DNA from: Clostridium_AD sp036569345
GTDB lineage: Bacteria; Bacillota; Clostridia; Clostridiales; Clostridiaceae
NCBI RefSeq assembly: GCF_036569345.1
Contig: NZ_DATCQT010000175.1
Location: forward strand, 60,342 to 124,341
Reading direction: 5' to 3'
DNA: 64,000 nt
How positions within the stretch are numbered: the first letter of the stretch is position 1; each line of letters opens with the position of its first letter. Both the position numbers and the translations under genes were made by a program. Below, piece after piece: positions 7,959 through 16,355 of this stretch. Below the pieces are notes generated by a model. The model worked only from the letters and a program-made list of their open reading frames with translations, was not told where the DNA came from and did not search any database.

Positions 7959-8939
7959 TTAATTACTAAAATTTTTGAAAAATTTATTAAAATTCATTTT
8001 AAAGTTACCTTCAGCATTAGGTGTTTTTGTATCTTCCCTATTCATTTTAGTTTGATTTGAAACATCAGATTTTTTATTAGTTGATGAATTGTTAATATTA
8101 TTAGATTTCTTATTTTCTTTATTTATAATAGGGCTGCTTTTTTTTATATATTCTTCTTTAGTTTTAGAAGATCTATCGTTAATTAAATTATTATAAATAT
8201 CTACTGAAGATTTTTGAACAGGAGTACTCTTTAGAGAAGTACTCTTCATAGAAGTACTCTTCATAATTTTTTGTTTATTAATAACCTCTTTTTTGTGACT
8301 AATAGAATTTAAAGTGGAAGTAGTTATTTTTTTATTATTAACTGTAATATCTATGGTTTTATTATTGATAGAAAGAGCACTAATTTTAATATTTAACTTT
8401 TTAGTATCTATAATATTTTTAAAATTAGTAATATCTATTGAGCTATCTTTATTACTTTTAAAATCAATAATAATAATTTTTTTATCATTTACATATTTAG
8501 CATTTATAAAGTTCTCAGTTTGAGCTTCTTTAACTAAAATCTCAAGACCAGAATCTATAGATTTATTCCTTAACTTAACATTATTAAGTAATAAGGAGCC
8601 ATCCGAATTTAGTGCTTTAGAACTAAGAATTTTATTCCATCTGTTTGCTTCAAGAGAAACGGAAGGATTAATACTAAGAACTACAGTTGTAACTGGAGTA
8701 TAGTAGAAATGAGCGTAACCACTAGAAAGAAATAAAAACATTATTGATGCAACTGCTATAGCATATTTATATACAAATAAGTTTTTCTTATATAATTCTC
8801 CAGTCTGAATTTCTCCAATACGAATTTTACGTGTATTAGTCAATGATTTACTAACTTTTATATATACAAACTCTCCACCTGACGTCATAATTCCTGCTTT
8901 TTTATTCATAATGCTTATTACAATACCTGTTTTAATCAT
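7959..8939 (-). CDS. rsgI: RsgI-type anti-sigma-I factor
   Basis: This 326-residue membrane protein pairs with SigI. Residues 1-55 form the cytoplasmic RsgI N-terminal domain that binds SigI ('GIVISIMNKKAGIMTSGGEF'). A membrane helix covers about 57-78. The outer part begins with the conserved region 'LSINPSVSLEANRW', where the Asn91-Pro92 bond matches the autoproteolysis site described for RsgI proteins. The C-terminal ~150 residues are a low-complexity Ser/Lys/Asn/Thr tail with three tandem MKSTS-like repeats (about residues 224-238), not the carbohydrate-binding module found in some cellulolytic clostridia. The start overlaps the end of sigI by 8 bases, indicating translational coupling. 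Confidence 0.9.
   Translation of the reverse strand: MIKTGIVISIMNKKAGIMTSGGEFVYIKVSKSLTNTRKIRIGEIQTGELYKKNLFVYKYAIAVASIMFLFLSSGYAHFYYTPVTTVVLSINPSVSLEANRWNKILSSKALNSDGSLLLNNVKLRNKSIDSGLEILVKEAQTENFINAKYVNDKKIIIIDFKSNKDSSIDITNFKNIIDTKKLNIKISALSINNKTIDITVNNKKITTSTLNSISHKKEVINKQKIMKSTSMKSTSLKSTPVQKSSVDIYNNLINDRSSKTKEEYIKKSSPIINKENKKSNNINNSSTNKKSDVSNQTKMNREDTKTPNAEGNFKMNFNKFFKNFSN
8224..8268. repeat. 15-bp tandem repeat inside rsgI
   Basis: Three consecutive 15-base units starting GTACTCTT encode the repeats MKSTS, MKSTS, LKSTP in the extracellular tail of RsgI. The first unit has drifted. Confidence 0.8.
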
Positions 8940-9681
8940 TTAATTCACCCTCTTTTATATTAAGATAGGATTTCAAATATACATATTCTGGATTCGTAAG
9001 TATTAGTATTAAAGAAATTATATATATACGCCATTTTTCTATGAGTTTTCTATTTGAGCCAGTTAATATTATTATTTCTTTAGCGGGTAGTCTTCTTTTA
9101 GTGTTCAAAAGATTTAATATTGATTCTTCTTTAGCACATAAAAATGCAACATTTAATAAATTATCTCTTGTATCCTTGTGAGAGGGTGATAACTCAATAA
9201 GAGTATTAAAATTAATTTTATATTTTAATAACTCCGCAGAAAATAAGGTTATTTCTTCAACTCTAAATTCATTCTCTATTTGAATTTCATAATTGTTAAT
9301 GGAATTTTTGCCATCTATATAATCCACTGTTTCATCATTGTTAGAGTAGATTAGATAAGGAGTAGTTTTATTTTTTCTGAAAAAATCTATCAAGGCATTT
9401 TTAATAATAATTTTACCAAAACCATAAAAATTTCCTTTGGTTTTATCATATTTATCACATGCTGTGTTAAAAGCCATAAGTGCTATACTAAGTTCTTCAT
9501 CATTTTCCCATTTTAGTGTTTTTTTGCATAATTTACTTGTGGTTGAATATATAAACCCTTTGTTGGCTTCAATAAAATCACTACGATTTTCTAAAACTAA
9601 AACATCTATATTAAAATTTTGTTTTTCATCCAAATTCAGTACTATTTTTTTATTTTTATGAAAAAGAAGTTTCAGGTTCAT
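8932..9681 (-). CDS. sigI: RNA polymerase sigma factor SigI
   Basis: This 249-residue protein matches SigI: 'RSDFIEANKGFIYSTTSKLC' near residue 32, the region-2-like block 'NDEELSIALMAFNTACDKYD' followed by 'GNFYGFGKIIIKNALIDFFRK', and the characteristic C-terminal helix-turn-helix region ending 'YLKSYLNIKEGE'. I chose ATG 9681 over one at 9753 because GGGTGGAG stands directly upstream and the family N-terminus begins there. SigI directs heat-shock, envelope or polysaccharide-related regulons in Firmicutes and is held at the membrane by RsgI, encoded next. These operons are usually autoregulated. Confidence 0.93.
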   Translation of the reverse strand: MNLKLLFHKNKKIVLNLDEKQNFNIDVLVLENRSDFIEANKGFIYSTTSKLCKKTLKWENDEELSIALMAFNTACDKYDKTKGNFYGFGKIIIKNALIDFFRKNKTTPYLIYSNNDETVDYIDGKNSINNYEIQIENEFRVEEITLFSAELLKYKINFNTLIELSPSHKDTRDNLLNVAFLCAKEESILNLLNTKRRLPAKEIIILTGSNRKLIEKWRIYIISLILILTNPEYVYLKSYLNIKEGELND

Positions 9682-9830
9682 TTCTCCACCCCTTATATTA
9701 TTGTATACGTAAATAATATCAATTTTGAGAGGGAAAAGAAACCTATTTATCATTTAAAAAGAAATTAGATGAAATTTTAAAAAATAGATAAGACGTTATT
9801 AATTTAGAATAAAAGTTATCTTCTAGGTAA

Positions 9831-9872
9831 AAATAAGATATTGTAATAAAAAATTACGATACCTTATTTTAA
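9831..9872. repeat. Inverted repeat between sigI and the small gene at 9894
   Basis: AAAATAAGATATTGTAAT and, after six bases, a nearly perfect complement ending in CCTTATTTT form an 18-bp stem with two mismatches, ending about 22 bases before ATG 9894. It may attenuate or terminate transcription or act as an operator; it also sits upstream of the leftward sigI. Confidence 0.45.
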
Positions 9873-9893
9873 TTTCAGAGGAGGAATATATTT

Positions 9894-10073
9894 ATGAACA
9901 AAACAAAATTACCAAAAGGGCAACATGAAGAACAAGTTGAAAATGTACAAAATATGCTCCAGAGAGGCATGGGAACAATTGGGATTAATGACTTAACAAG
10001 TCTAAATGAAGAGGAAGTAATAAAAATAAACGATGAAATTAGAGAGAAAAAAAGAAAAAATGACTTAAAATAA
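9894..10073 (+). CDS. Small charged protein, 59 aa, function unknown
   Basis: ATG 9894 has a GGAGGA ribosome binding site 9-14 bases upstream, and the frame stays open for 59 codons to TAA 10071-10073. The product begins 'MNKTKLPKGQHEEQVENVQ', contains 'MGTIGINDLTSLNEEEV', and is highly charged with no Cys and no membrane segment. It looks mostly helical after residue 35. It is followed by another tiny ORF with a strong ribosome binding site, so the two may form a unit. I recognise no family. Size and composition would suit a small spore or DNA/RNA-associated protein, but that is speculation. Confidence 0.6.
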   Translation: MNKTKLPKGQHEEQVENVQNMLQRGMGTIGINDLTSLNEEEVIKINDEIREKKRKNDLK

Positions 10074-10163
10074 TTTGTCTAATAAAATGTATTAAACAAA
10101 TTAATATGTAAAAGATAATAAAGATATAAAGGCATATTCAAATAAATTTAGGGAGGGAAAGTT

Positions 10164-10265
10164 ATGGCAAAGCAAGGAATGAGTAGACCACAAGTGCAAC
10201 CTAAAGGTGATAAAAATAAGAAAATGAAGAAGGATGATGCAAAAAACGTTCCAGTAGTTAAATAA
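10164..10265 (+). CDS. Very small basic protein, 33 aa
   Basis: ATG 10164 follows a strong GGGAGGG site at 10151-10157. The 33-codon frame 'MAKQGMSRPQVQPKGDKNK' continues as a Lys/Asp-rich tail and ends 'NVPVVK'. There is no hydrophobic segment. The good ribosome binding site and the terminator-like hairpin just downstream are the main evidence that it is translated. No family is recognised. It could be co-transcribed with the preceding small gene. Confidence 0.5.
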   Translation: MAKQGMSRPQVQPKGDKNKKMKKDDAKNVPVVK

Positions 10266-10300
10266 AAAGATTATACAAAATAATTTACACCATTATAATA

Positions 10301-10342
10301 AATTAACCACCATGATTAATACATTAAACATGGTGGTTAATT
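10301..10342. terminator. Bidirectional hairpin terminator
   Basis: A 14-bp perfect stem (AATTAACCACCATG with its complement) has a 14-base loop. T tracts are weak. It lies between the small plus-strand genes and the leftward gene ending at 10366. Confidence 0.7.
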
Positions 10343-10365
10343 GAAATTATTACTTTAATTATAAA

Positions 10366-10779
10366 TTACTCATATAACCCAAATCCTGTAATAACTAATT
10401 CATCCCAATCAGTTTCTTCGTTTTTAACCCAAGTATATTCAATACAAAGTTCCTTTAACCAGGCATTAAGTCCACTACTTTTTTTAGAGACATTTGGAGA
10501 TTGTCTTCCAAAATTTTGTTTTATCATTTCAAGTAACTCTAATTGCTCTTCTTTACTTATGTTTTTGTCTAGCATTTCTTCTATAACATCACAACAGGGC
10601 TCATAACATTTTTTATCTTCAGCATACAATTCATCTGCTAGTAACTGTCTTTTGTTATTTAAAGTTTGTTGTACATCATTAATTTCTTTTGAATTTGATA
10701 AGTATTTCTTAGCTATGTTCATAGCTGCAATTTCATTATCTATTTTAACTATTGCTCTTTCTAATTTTGCATTTCTCAT
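10366..10779 (-). CDS. Hypothetical protein, 137 aa
   Basis: This protein begins 'MRNAKLERAIVKIDNEIAAM' and its first ~95 residues look helical and charged, with a likely short coiled coil. A Cys motif 'KKCYEPCCDVIEEM' lies near residue 60. The C-terminal part is compact and aromatic ('EYTWVKNEETDWDELVITGF'). No signal peptide or membrane segment is seen. It stands alone on the minus strand. I do not recognise the family and assign no function. Confidence 0.65.
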   Translation of the reverse strand: MRNAKLERAIVKIDNEIAAMNIAKKYLSNSKEINDVQQTLNNKRQLLADELYAEDKKCYEPCCDVIEEMLDKNISKEEQLELLEMIKQNFGRQSPNVSKKSSGLNAWLKELCIEYTWVKNEETDWDELVITGFGLYE

Positions 10780-10927
10780 TTTAATCTTCTCACTTTACAT
10801 TTTTTATTTAGTCATTGATTATGGCATTTTCAAAATAATAACTAGTAGAAATACTAGCCCTAGTTTTAAACATGACCAATGACAATAAATTAATTATATC
10901 ATAAATTCACTATGTTGCGAAATGTAG

Positions 10928-11482
10928 TTAACTAATTTTAGATTCTAATTCACTTAATAATGCTACATATTTATCTTGAAGCTTATTTTTTGTAGCGTCA
11001 GTTTCTACCTTAAAGCAAGCTTTATCGATTTCTTCCAACTGATCTTTACTTAATTTTCTTAAAGCAAAAGTATATATTGTTGTATCTTCCTTGTCAATAT
11101 GCCTATAGAGTAAGTCAGTGTAGGCTATAGCGTTTGCAATTATATCTACTCTAGAATCACTATCTCCAGCTTTGAATTTAACTAAAGAGGTTTCTAAATT
11201 TCTTATAAAAAGTCTACCTAAATCATGTTCAACAAGCATACCCATAATAGGACCATTTGTTATTCGGTCTCCTAAAACTTCACCCATTTTTTTAAAGAGA
11301 ATTACCTCCTCTTTACTATGGTGGTGTTTATCTGCAAAATTACGTACAAAATCGATAACTTTATTAAAGTCATTATAATCAACTTGTTCATTGTTAAGCA
11401 CTTTAATAGAAATTTTTCTAGTCACAACTAACATTCTTTTTATAAGTTTATGTTCTTCTACCATTAAATCTATAGCATTCAT
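10928..11482 (-). CDS. Hemerythrin HHE cation-binding domain protein
   Basis: This 184-residue protein has the hemerythrin-like metal ligands: His11 in 'MVEEHKLIKR', His53-55 and Glu58/59 in 'FADKHHHSKEEV', His86 in 'LVEHDLGR', and His128/Glu132 in 'YRHIDKEDTTIY'. The four-helix bundle with a di-iron centre binds O2 or NO; in anaerobes such proteins are thought to scavenge oxygen or sense it and to help repair iron centres. The start has an AGGAGG-like site (11490-11496 region). It is monocistronic, and divergent from proB with a 218-base gap. Confidence 0.9.
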   Translation of the reverse strand: MNAIDLMVEEHKLIKRMLVVTRKISIKVLNNEQVDYNDFNKVIDFVRNFADKHHHSKEEVILFKKMGEVLGDRITNGPIMGMLVEHDLGRLFIRNLETSLVKFKAGDSDSRVDIIANAIAYTDLLYRHIDKEDTTIYTFALRKLSKDQLEEIDKACFKVETDATKNKLQDKYVALLSELESKIS

Positions 11483-11700
11483 AATACATTTCCTCCTAAA
11501 ATTTTAACATTCATACTTTATCTTAAACAAAACAACTTATTATATACAAAATCATAAATTGATATATGTTATTAATTAAAATATAACATATGAAATAGTA
11601 AAGAGAAACTACAATTGTTACGGAATATATATAAATGGAAATTTATCTTTATATGGTGTAAAATAAATATAAGTTTTAGGCTGAGATGGGGAGCGTTTAT

Positions 11701-12498
11701 ATGAAAAATAGAAAAGATTACTTAAAAGATGTAACAAAAGTTGTGGTAAAGGTAGGAACTTCAACATTAACTCACTCTACAGGATTATTAAATTTTAAAC
11801 ATATCGAAAATCTTATTAGACAATTAGCAGACATTCACAATAGAGGAATCGAGGTAGTACTTGTAACATCAGGAGCTATAGGAGCTGGTATGGGAAAATT
11901 AGGACTTAAGAAAAGGCCGGAAACAATACCGGGAAAACAGGCAGCAGCGGCTGTTGGGCAAGGCATTTTAATTCACATGTATGAGAAATTTTTCAGTGAG
12001 TATGGAAAAACTACAGCACAAATCCTTTTGACAAAAGAGGATATTATGGATGAAACAAGGCATTTAAATGCTCATAATACATTTTTGATGTTATTATCAC
12101 AAGGGGTCATTCCAGTAGTAAATGAAAATGATGCTGTAATCGTGGATGAAATAATGGTTGGAGACAATGACACATTATCTGCTATGGTTACAAGTTTAAT
12201 AGGTGCTGATTTACTTATAATACTTTCTGATATTGATGGATTGTATGATTCAAACCCTAGAATAAATCCTGATGCAAAAATTATATATAATGTATCAGAA
12301 ATAACTGATAAAATTAGGGAGTCTGCTGAAGGTGCTGGAACGGAGCTTGGTACTGGTGGTATGGCAACTAAGATTAAGGCAGCAGAAATTGTTGTAGCTT
12401 CAAATGCATCTATGATTATAGCAGAAGGCTCTACGCCTAATGTTATTACTGATATTTTAGAAGGAATAGAAATAGGTACATTATTTGAAAAAATGTAA
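11701..12498 (+). CDS. proB: Glutamate 5-kinase
   Basis: ProB phosphorylates L-glutamate to gamma-glutamyl phosphate, the first step of proline synthesis. The 265-residue protein is an amino-acid kinase: 'VVKVGTSTLTHSTGLL' phosphate loop near residue 15, 'LVTSGAIGAGMGKLGL' around 60, 'VNENDAVIVDEIMVGDNDTLSA' around 145, and 'GTGGMATKIKAAEI' near 220. It lacks the C-terminal PUA domain of the ~370-residue enzymes. ATG 11701 was chosen because GGGGAG stands at 11688-11693; an upstream in-frame ATG at 11686 overlaps that site. proA follows. Confidence 0.95.
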   Translation: MKNRKDYLKDVTKVVVKVGTSTLTHSTGLLNFKHIENLIRQLADIHNRGIEVVLVTSGAIGAGMGKLGLKKRPETIPGKQAAAAVGQGILIHMYEKFFSEYGKTTAQILLTKEDIMDETRHLNAHNTFLMLLSQGVIPVVNENDAVIVDEIMVGDNDTLSAMVTSLIGADLLIILSDIDGLYDSNPRINPDAKIIYNVSEITDKIRESAEGAGTELGTGGMATKIKAAEIVVASNASMIIAEGSTPNVITDILEGIEIGTLFEKM

Positions 12499-12600
12499 AA
12501 CATATAAATGATAAATTGAATAGGATATTAAATGCCGTAAAACTAAGATAGCAGTTATTAACTATTATCTACTCTATAAGGATCAAAAGGAGGAGAAATA

Positions 12601-13857
12601 ATGGATTTTGAGAATTATATTATAAATATAGGTAGACGTGCTAAAGATGCATCTAGAATTATGACTACGACTAGTACTAACATGAAAAATGATGCACTTT
12701 TAAACATGGCAGAAGCATTGATAAACAATAAAGACACTATAATTAAAGCTAATATTACAGATATGGAATTAGGTAAAAAAAATAATTTATCTGATGCAAT
12801 GCTTGATAGATTAATGATTAATCAGGAGAGAGTCGAAAAAATGGCTGAGGGGCTTAGAAATGTTGCAACACTTCCAGATCCAATAGGAGACGGAATTAAA
12901 AGATGGAAAAGACCAAATGATTTAGATATTTCAATGGTTAGGGTTCCACTTGGAGTTATAGGCATGATATATGAGTCTAGACCAAACGTGACTGTTGATT
13001 CAGCAGCTTTATGTATAAAAGCAGGTAATTCAATAATCCTTCGGGGAGGATCAGAAGCTATAAATACTAATATGGCTTTAGCTAAGGTTATAATAAAAGC
13101 GGCCATAGAAGTAGGACTTCCAGAAGGTTGTATTCAGCTTATTGATATGGTTGATAGAGAACTTGTAAATAGATTGGTAAAACTTAATGATTATGTCGAT
13201 GTAATTATCCCAAGAGGTGGCAAGGGACTAAAAAAAGCTATTATAGCAAATGCTACTGTACCAGTAATTGAAACAGGATCAGGAATTTGTCATATATATG
13301 TGGATTCAGAGGCTGATTTAAATATGGCAGAGGAAATAATAGTTAATGCTAAAACTCAAAGACCTGGAGTGTGTAATGCGGTTGAAACAGTACTTGTGCA
13401 CAAAGATATTGCTAGAGAGTTTTTGCCAAAACTTTCGCAAAAACTTTATGAATTAGGTGTGGAAATTAGAATTTGTGAAAAAGGGATAGGAATTATAAAA
13501 GGAGCAAAAGCAACGGTTGAGGAAGATTGGGCTACTGAATATTTAGATTTAATACTTTCAATTAAAGTTGTTGATTCAATGGAAGAGGCTATTGATCACA
13601 TTTTCAAATATGGAACAAAACATTCTGAGGCAATAATAACTAATAATTATACAAATTCTCAGAAATTTTTAAGGGAAGTAGATGCTTCATGTGTTTATGT
13701 TAATGCTTCTACAAGATTTACAGATGGCGCAGAATTTGGATTTGGTGCAGAAATAGGCATAAGCAATCAAAAACTTCATGCTAGGGGGCCAATGGGACTT
13801 GAGCAACTTACTACTACAAAATATCTTATTTATGGAAACGGTCAAGTTAGAAAATAA
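12601..13857 (+). CDS. proA: Gamma-glutamyl phosphate reductase
   Basis: ProA reduces gamma-glutamyl phosphate with NADPH to glutamate-5-semialdehyde, which cyclises toward proline. The 418-residue protein is full length and has the aldehyde-dehydrogenase-like active-site region 'QRPGVCNAVETVLVH' with the catalytic Cys, plus the conserved 'GMIYESRPNVTVDSAALC' and 'NASTRFTDGAEFGFGAEIGIS' blocks. A GGAGGAG site precedes the ATG. It lies 102 bases after proB, probably in one operon. No proC is present in this window. Confidence 0.96.
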   Translation: MDFENYIINIGRRAKDASRIMTTTSTNMKNDALLNMAEALINNKDTIIKANITDMELGKKNNLSDAMLDRLMINQERVEKMAEGLRNVATLPDPIGDGIKRWKRPNDLDISMVRVPLGVIGMIYESRPNVTVDSAALCIKAGNSIILRGGSEAINTNMALAKVIIKAAIEVGLPEGCIQLIDMVDRELVNRLVKLNDYVDVIIPRGGKGLKKAIIANATVPVIETGSGICHIYVDSEADLNMAEEIIVNAKTQRPGVCNAVETVLVHKDIAREFLPKLSQKLYELGVEIRICEKGIGIIKGAKATVEEDWATEYLDLILSIKVVDSMEEAIDHIFKYGTKHSEAIITNNYTNSQKFLREVDASCVYVNASTRFTDGAEFGFGAEIGISNQKLHARGPMGLEQLTTTKYLIYGNGQVRK

Positions 13858-13911
13858 TAAACTTTTATAAAAAGTGATATCAATGTTTTTAAAAAATGAG
13901 GTAGTGATTTT

Positions 13912-14448
13912 ATGGAGTTAATTACTGAAATATATGAAGAAAATGTTAGAAATGAAAAATCAGATTCAGAAATGTTTTATAAAGTAAGAAAGGCGTCCAG
14001 AGCGGTTATGTTTAATAGCTTAAATCAAATTGCATTACCATTTGTATCTAAGAATATGTACCATAAATTGCCCGGTGGTGGAATTGAAAAAGGCGAGAGT
14101 ATTATTGAAGCATTAAATCGTGAGGTTATGGAAGAAGTAGGCGCAAAAATAGATATAATATCAGAAATAGGTACTATTATTGAATATAGAGATAAATTTA
14201 ATCAGTTGCAAATATCTTATTGCTATTTAGCGAAGGTTAATGGAATAGTAGATAGTCCATCTTATACAAATGAAGAATTAGCCGCTGGTTTTAAACTCAA
14301 GTGGATGGACTTTGAAGATGCTATTACAACTATTGAAAATGATAAACCCAATGATTATGTAGGAAGATTTATACAAAAAAGAGATTTGGCGTTTTTGAAA
14401 AAAGCCAAAGAAATTTTTGAGAGAGATTTCAAATCCATATTTTTATGA
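13912..14448 (+). CDS. NUDIX hydrolase
   Basis: This 178-residue protein has a complete NUDIX box at about residues 56-78 ('GGIEKGESIIEALNREVMEE' followed by VG), which binds the metal and cleaves nucleoside-diphosphate-linked substrates. The N-terminal 'FYKVRKASRAVMFNSLNQIA' strand and C-terminal helix complete the fold. Substrate is unknown; housecleaning of oxidised nucleotides is one possibility. GAGGTAG precedes ATG 13912. A hairpin terminator follows at 14471-14494. Confidence 0.9.
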   Translation: MELITEIYEENVRNEKSDSEMFYKVRKASRAVMFNSLNQIALPFVSKNMYHKLPGGGIEKGESIIEALNREVMEEVGAKIDIISEIGTIIEYRDKFNQLQISYCYLAKVNGIVDSPSYTNEELAAGFKLKWMDFEDAITTIENDKPNDYVGRFIQKRDLAFLKKAKEIFERDFKSIFL

Positions 14449-14470
14449 AAATAATATTTAATTATAAAAT

Positions 14471-14494
14471 AAGTAGGGATATATTTCTCTGCTT
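14471..14494 (+). terminator. Terminator after the NUDIX gene
   Basis: AAGTAGGGA (14471-14479) pairs with TCTCTGCTT (14486-14494), allowing two G-U pairs, with a 6-base loop, followed by a long T run. Confidence 0.75.
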
Positions 14495-14691
14495 TTTTTT
14501 TATAGCTTTTTTAGTTATATATTCAGATAGATCATTTTGGTTTTTCATAATAGCTCCTCTAATATATTTGTATCTTTAAATATGTATTTACATTAGTTTT
14601 TACATACTTCGAGTGAATATACATGGTTATTTAAAATGTATTATGATATTCTTAAATTATAAATTTTTACATTTTATATATTATATAATGC

Positions 14692-15369
14692 GAGAGTTGC
14701 ATTGCTGTTTATGTAGAAATGTTAGCTACAGGAATCGAGACAGATGTTCAGTTAACAAAGGACGGTATATTAGTACTTATTCATGATGAAATGGTGGATA
14801 GGACTACAAATGGACATGGAAATGTTCTGGATTTTACCTACAATGAACTAAATAAGTTAGATGCAGGTTCATGGAAGGGTGAAGAGTTTACAGGTATTAG
14901 AATTCCAACTGTTGAGGAGCTTATTTATATAACTATTGATAAAAACATTATTATTAACTTTGAAATTAAAAATGGAATAGTAATATATGAAGACATTGAG
15001 CAAAAACTTATTGATTTAATTTATAAACATAAGATGAAAGAGAAAGTGATTTTATCTAGTTTTAATCATTATTCTATTGTCAAATGCCATAAGATATCTA
15101 AAGAAATTAAGACGGGAATATTATATATAGAAGAAATTTACAAACCTTACAATTATGTTAAAACTGTGGGGGCAAATGCAATTCATCCACATTTTAATGT
15201 TATGAATGAGGAAATAATAAAAGAGGTTAAAAAACACAAAATTCAAATAAATGTGTTTACTGTTGATAATGAGGAGCAGATGAGATTTTATATAGATATG
15301 AAAGTTGATGGCATTATAACTAATTATCCAGATAAACTCCATAAAATAATGGCAGATAACAAAAGATAA
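14692..15369 (+). pseudogene. 5'-truncated glycerophosphodiester phosphodiesterase
   Basis: An ATG at 14719 opens 216 codons matching the body of the GDPD family: 'GIETDVQLTKDGILVLIHDE' with the metal Glu/Asp and a catalytic His, 'TTNGHGNV', 'IPTVEELI', 'NFEIKN', 'LSSFNHYSI' and 'FTVDNEEQM'. Homology continues in frame upstream of that ATG to 14692 ('ESCIAVYVEML', apparently a decayed PENTiaaF segment) until a TAA at 14686. The N-terminal ~20 residues with the essential His-Arg-Gly motif are missing, and no good ribosome binding site precedes ATG 14719. Loss of the catalytic His argues that this is inactive, although a reshaped protein cannot be excluded. Confidence 0.75.
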
Positions 15370-15418
15370 TAGTAATAACATACTGAATTGTATCTACCTA
15401 GAGAAGTTAGGGGAAATT

Positions 15419-16180
15419 ATGAAAAATAAGGGCAATTTATACGTAGTTTTAGGGGTATTATGTGAAGTCTATTTTATAGGAACAATAATATTTGGCGGGA
15501 GAGTAAATTTTGCAGAATTTTATCTTGGTTTGGGGATTTTATTAATAACACTCGGATTATTTAAGCGAAAAAGTAAAAAAGAATATATTTTAATAAGACC
15601 AGGTAAGATTAGAACAATAATAAAAACATGTTTTATTATAGTTCTAATATCATTTGTATTTATCGAAGCTTTAATAATTCAAGCAGCTATATCAAAGCAT
15701 ACACAAAAAAGCGATTATCTAGTAATTTTAGGGGCTGGTATTAGAGGAGAAGTTCCGTCAGTCGCACTATTTCAAAGGCTTTATACTAGTTTAGGGTATC
15801 TTAAAATTAATCCTAATGTAAAAATTGTAGTTTCTGGGGGACGTGGCCCTGGTGAAAGCATTACTGAGGCAGAGGCTATGAAAAGGTTTTTAATTAAAAA
15901 CGGGGTATCAAATAATCAGATAATAATGGAAGAAAAGTCGACAAATACATTAGAAAATATGAAATTCACGGCAGCAATTTTACAAGGATTACAGAAAAAA
16001 AGAAATATAGAAGTAACTATTGTAACAAATAATTTTCATATGTTAAGAGCTGAATTTTTAGCTAGAAGGCAGGGATTAAAGGCATATGGCTATTCGGCAC
16101 CACTTCACCCAATGCTTGTCCCTACTTGCTTTGTTCGGGAGTATTTCGCGGTGATAAATTCATTTATATTTGATAGATAA
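15419..16180 (+). CDS. YdcF/SanA family membrane protein (DUF218)
   Basis: This 253-residue protein has three hydrophobic segments in the first ~90 residues and then a DUF218 domain: 'DYLVILGAGIRGEVPS', 'VKIVVSGGRGPGESITEAEAM', 'EEKSTNTLENM' and 'VTNNFHMLRAEFLARRQGL'. The family (YdcF, SanA, ElyC) is linked to envelope integrity and possibly lipid-carrier or vancomycin-related phenotypes, but no reaction is established for this branch. AGGGGA precedes the ATG. It may be co-transcribed with the truncated GDPD gene 50 bases upstream. A weak hairpin follows. Confidence 0.85.
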   Translation: MKNKGNLYVVLGVLCEVYFIGTIIFGGRVNFAEFYLGLGILLITLGLFKRKSKKEYILIRPGKIRTIIKTCFIIVLISFVFIEALIIQAAISKHTQKSDYLVILGAGIRGEVPSVALFQRLYTSLGYLKINPNVKIVVSGGRGPGESITEAEAMKRFLIKNGVSNNQIIMEEKSTNTLENMKFTAAILQGLQKKRNIEVTIVTNNFHMLRAEFLARRQGLKAYGYSAPLHPMLVPTCFVREYFAVINSFIFDR

Positions 16181-16215
16181 ATTTAAATTTTGATAAGAGA
16201 ACTATTTCACTTTAA

Positions 16216-16241
16216 AAAACATTCAGAATAAATAATGTTTT
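16216..16241 (+). terminator. Hairpin terminator after the YdcF gene
   Basis: AAAACATT and its complement AATGTTTT are separated by ten bases. The stem is short and ends in TTTT. Confidence 0.55.
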
Positions 16242-16254
16242 CCAAAATTGATTA

Positions 16255-16282
16255 TTGACTTACATTAACCTGATGATATACT
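16255..16282 (+). promoter_or_regulatory. Probable sigma-A promoter of the 8-oxoguanine deaminase/xdh operon
   Basis: TTGACT (16255-16260) and TATACT (16277-16282) are 16 bases apart, 73 bases before the start at 16356. The leader between them and the gene shows no recognisable purine or xanthine riboswitch. Confidence 0.65.
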
Positions 16283-16355
16283 AAATTTATAGTTATATAT
16301 TAATTTTGTTTTAATGTATAAAATATAATTAGAGAATTTAGGTTAGGAGATAATT

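Noticed and set aside
14472..14578. A possible frameshifted membrane-protein remnant between the NUDIX and GDPD genes
   Set aside because: Reading it needs a shift in a T run, there is no start, and the first half coincides with a good terminator hairpin. Hydrophobic translations are expected from T-rich DNA.
16283..16355. Purine or xanthine riboswitch ahead of the 8-oxoguanine deaminase operon
   Set aside because: The short leader has none of the conserved junction sequences of the guanine/adenine class and no terminator before the gene.
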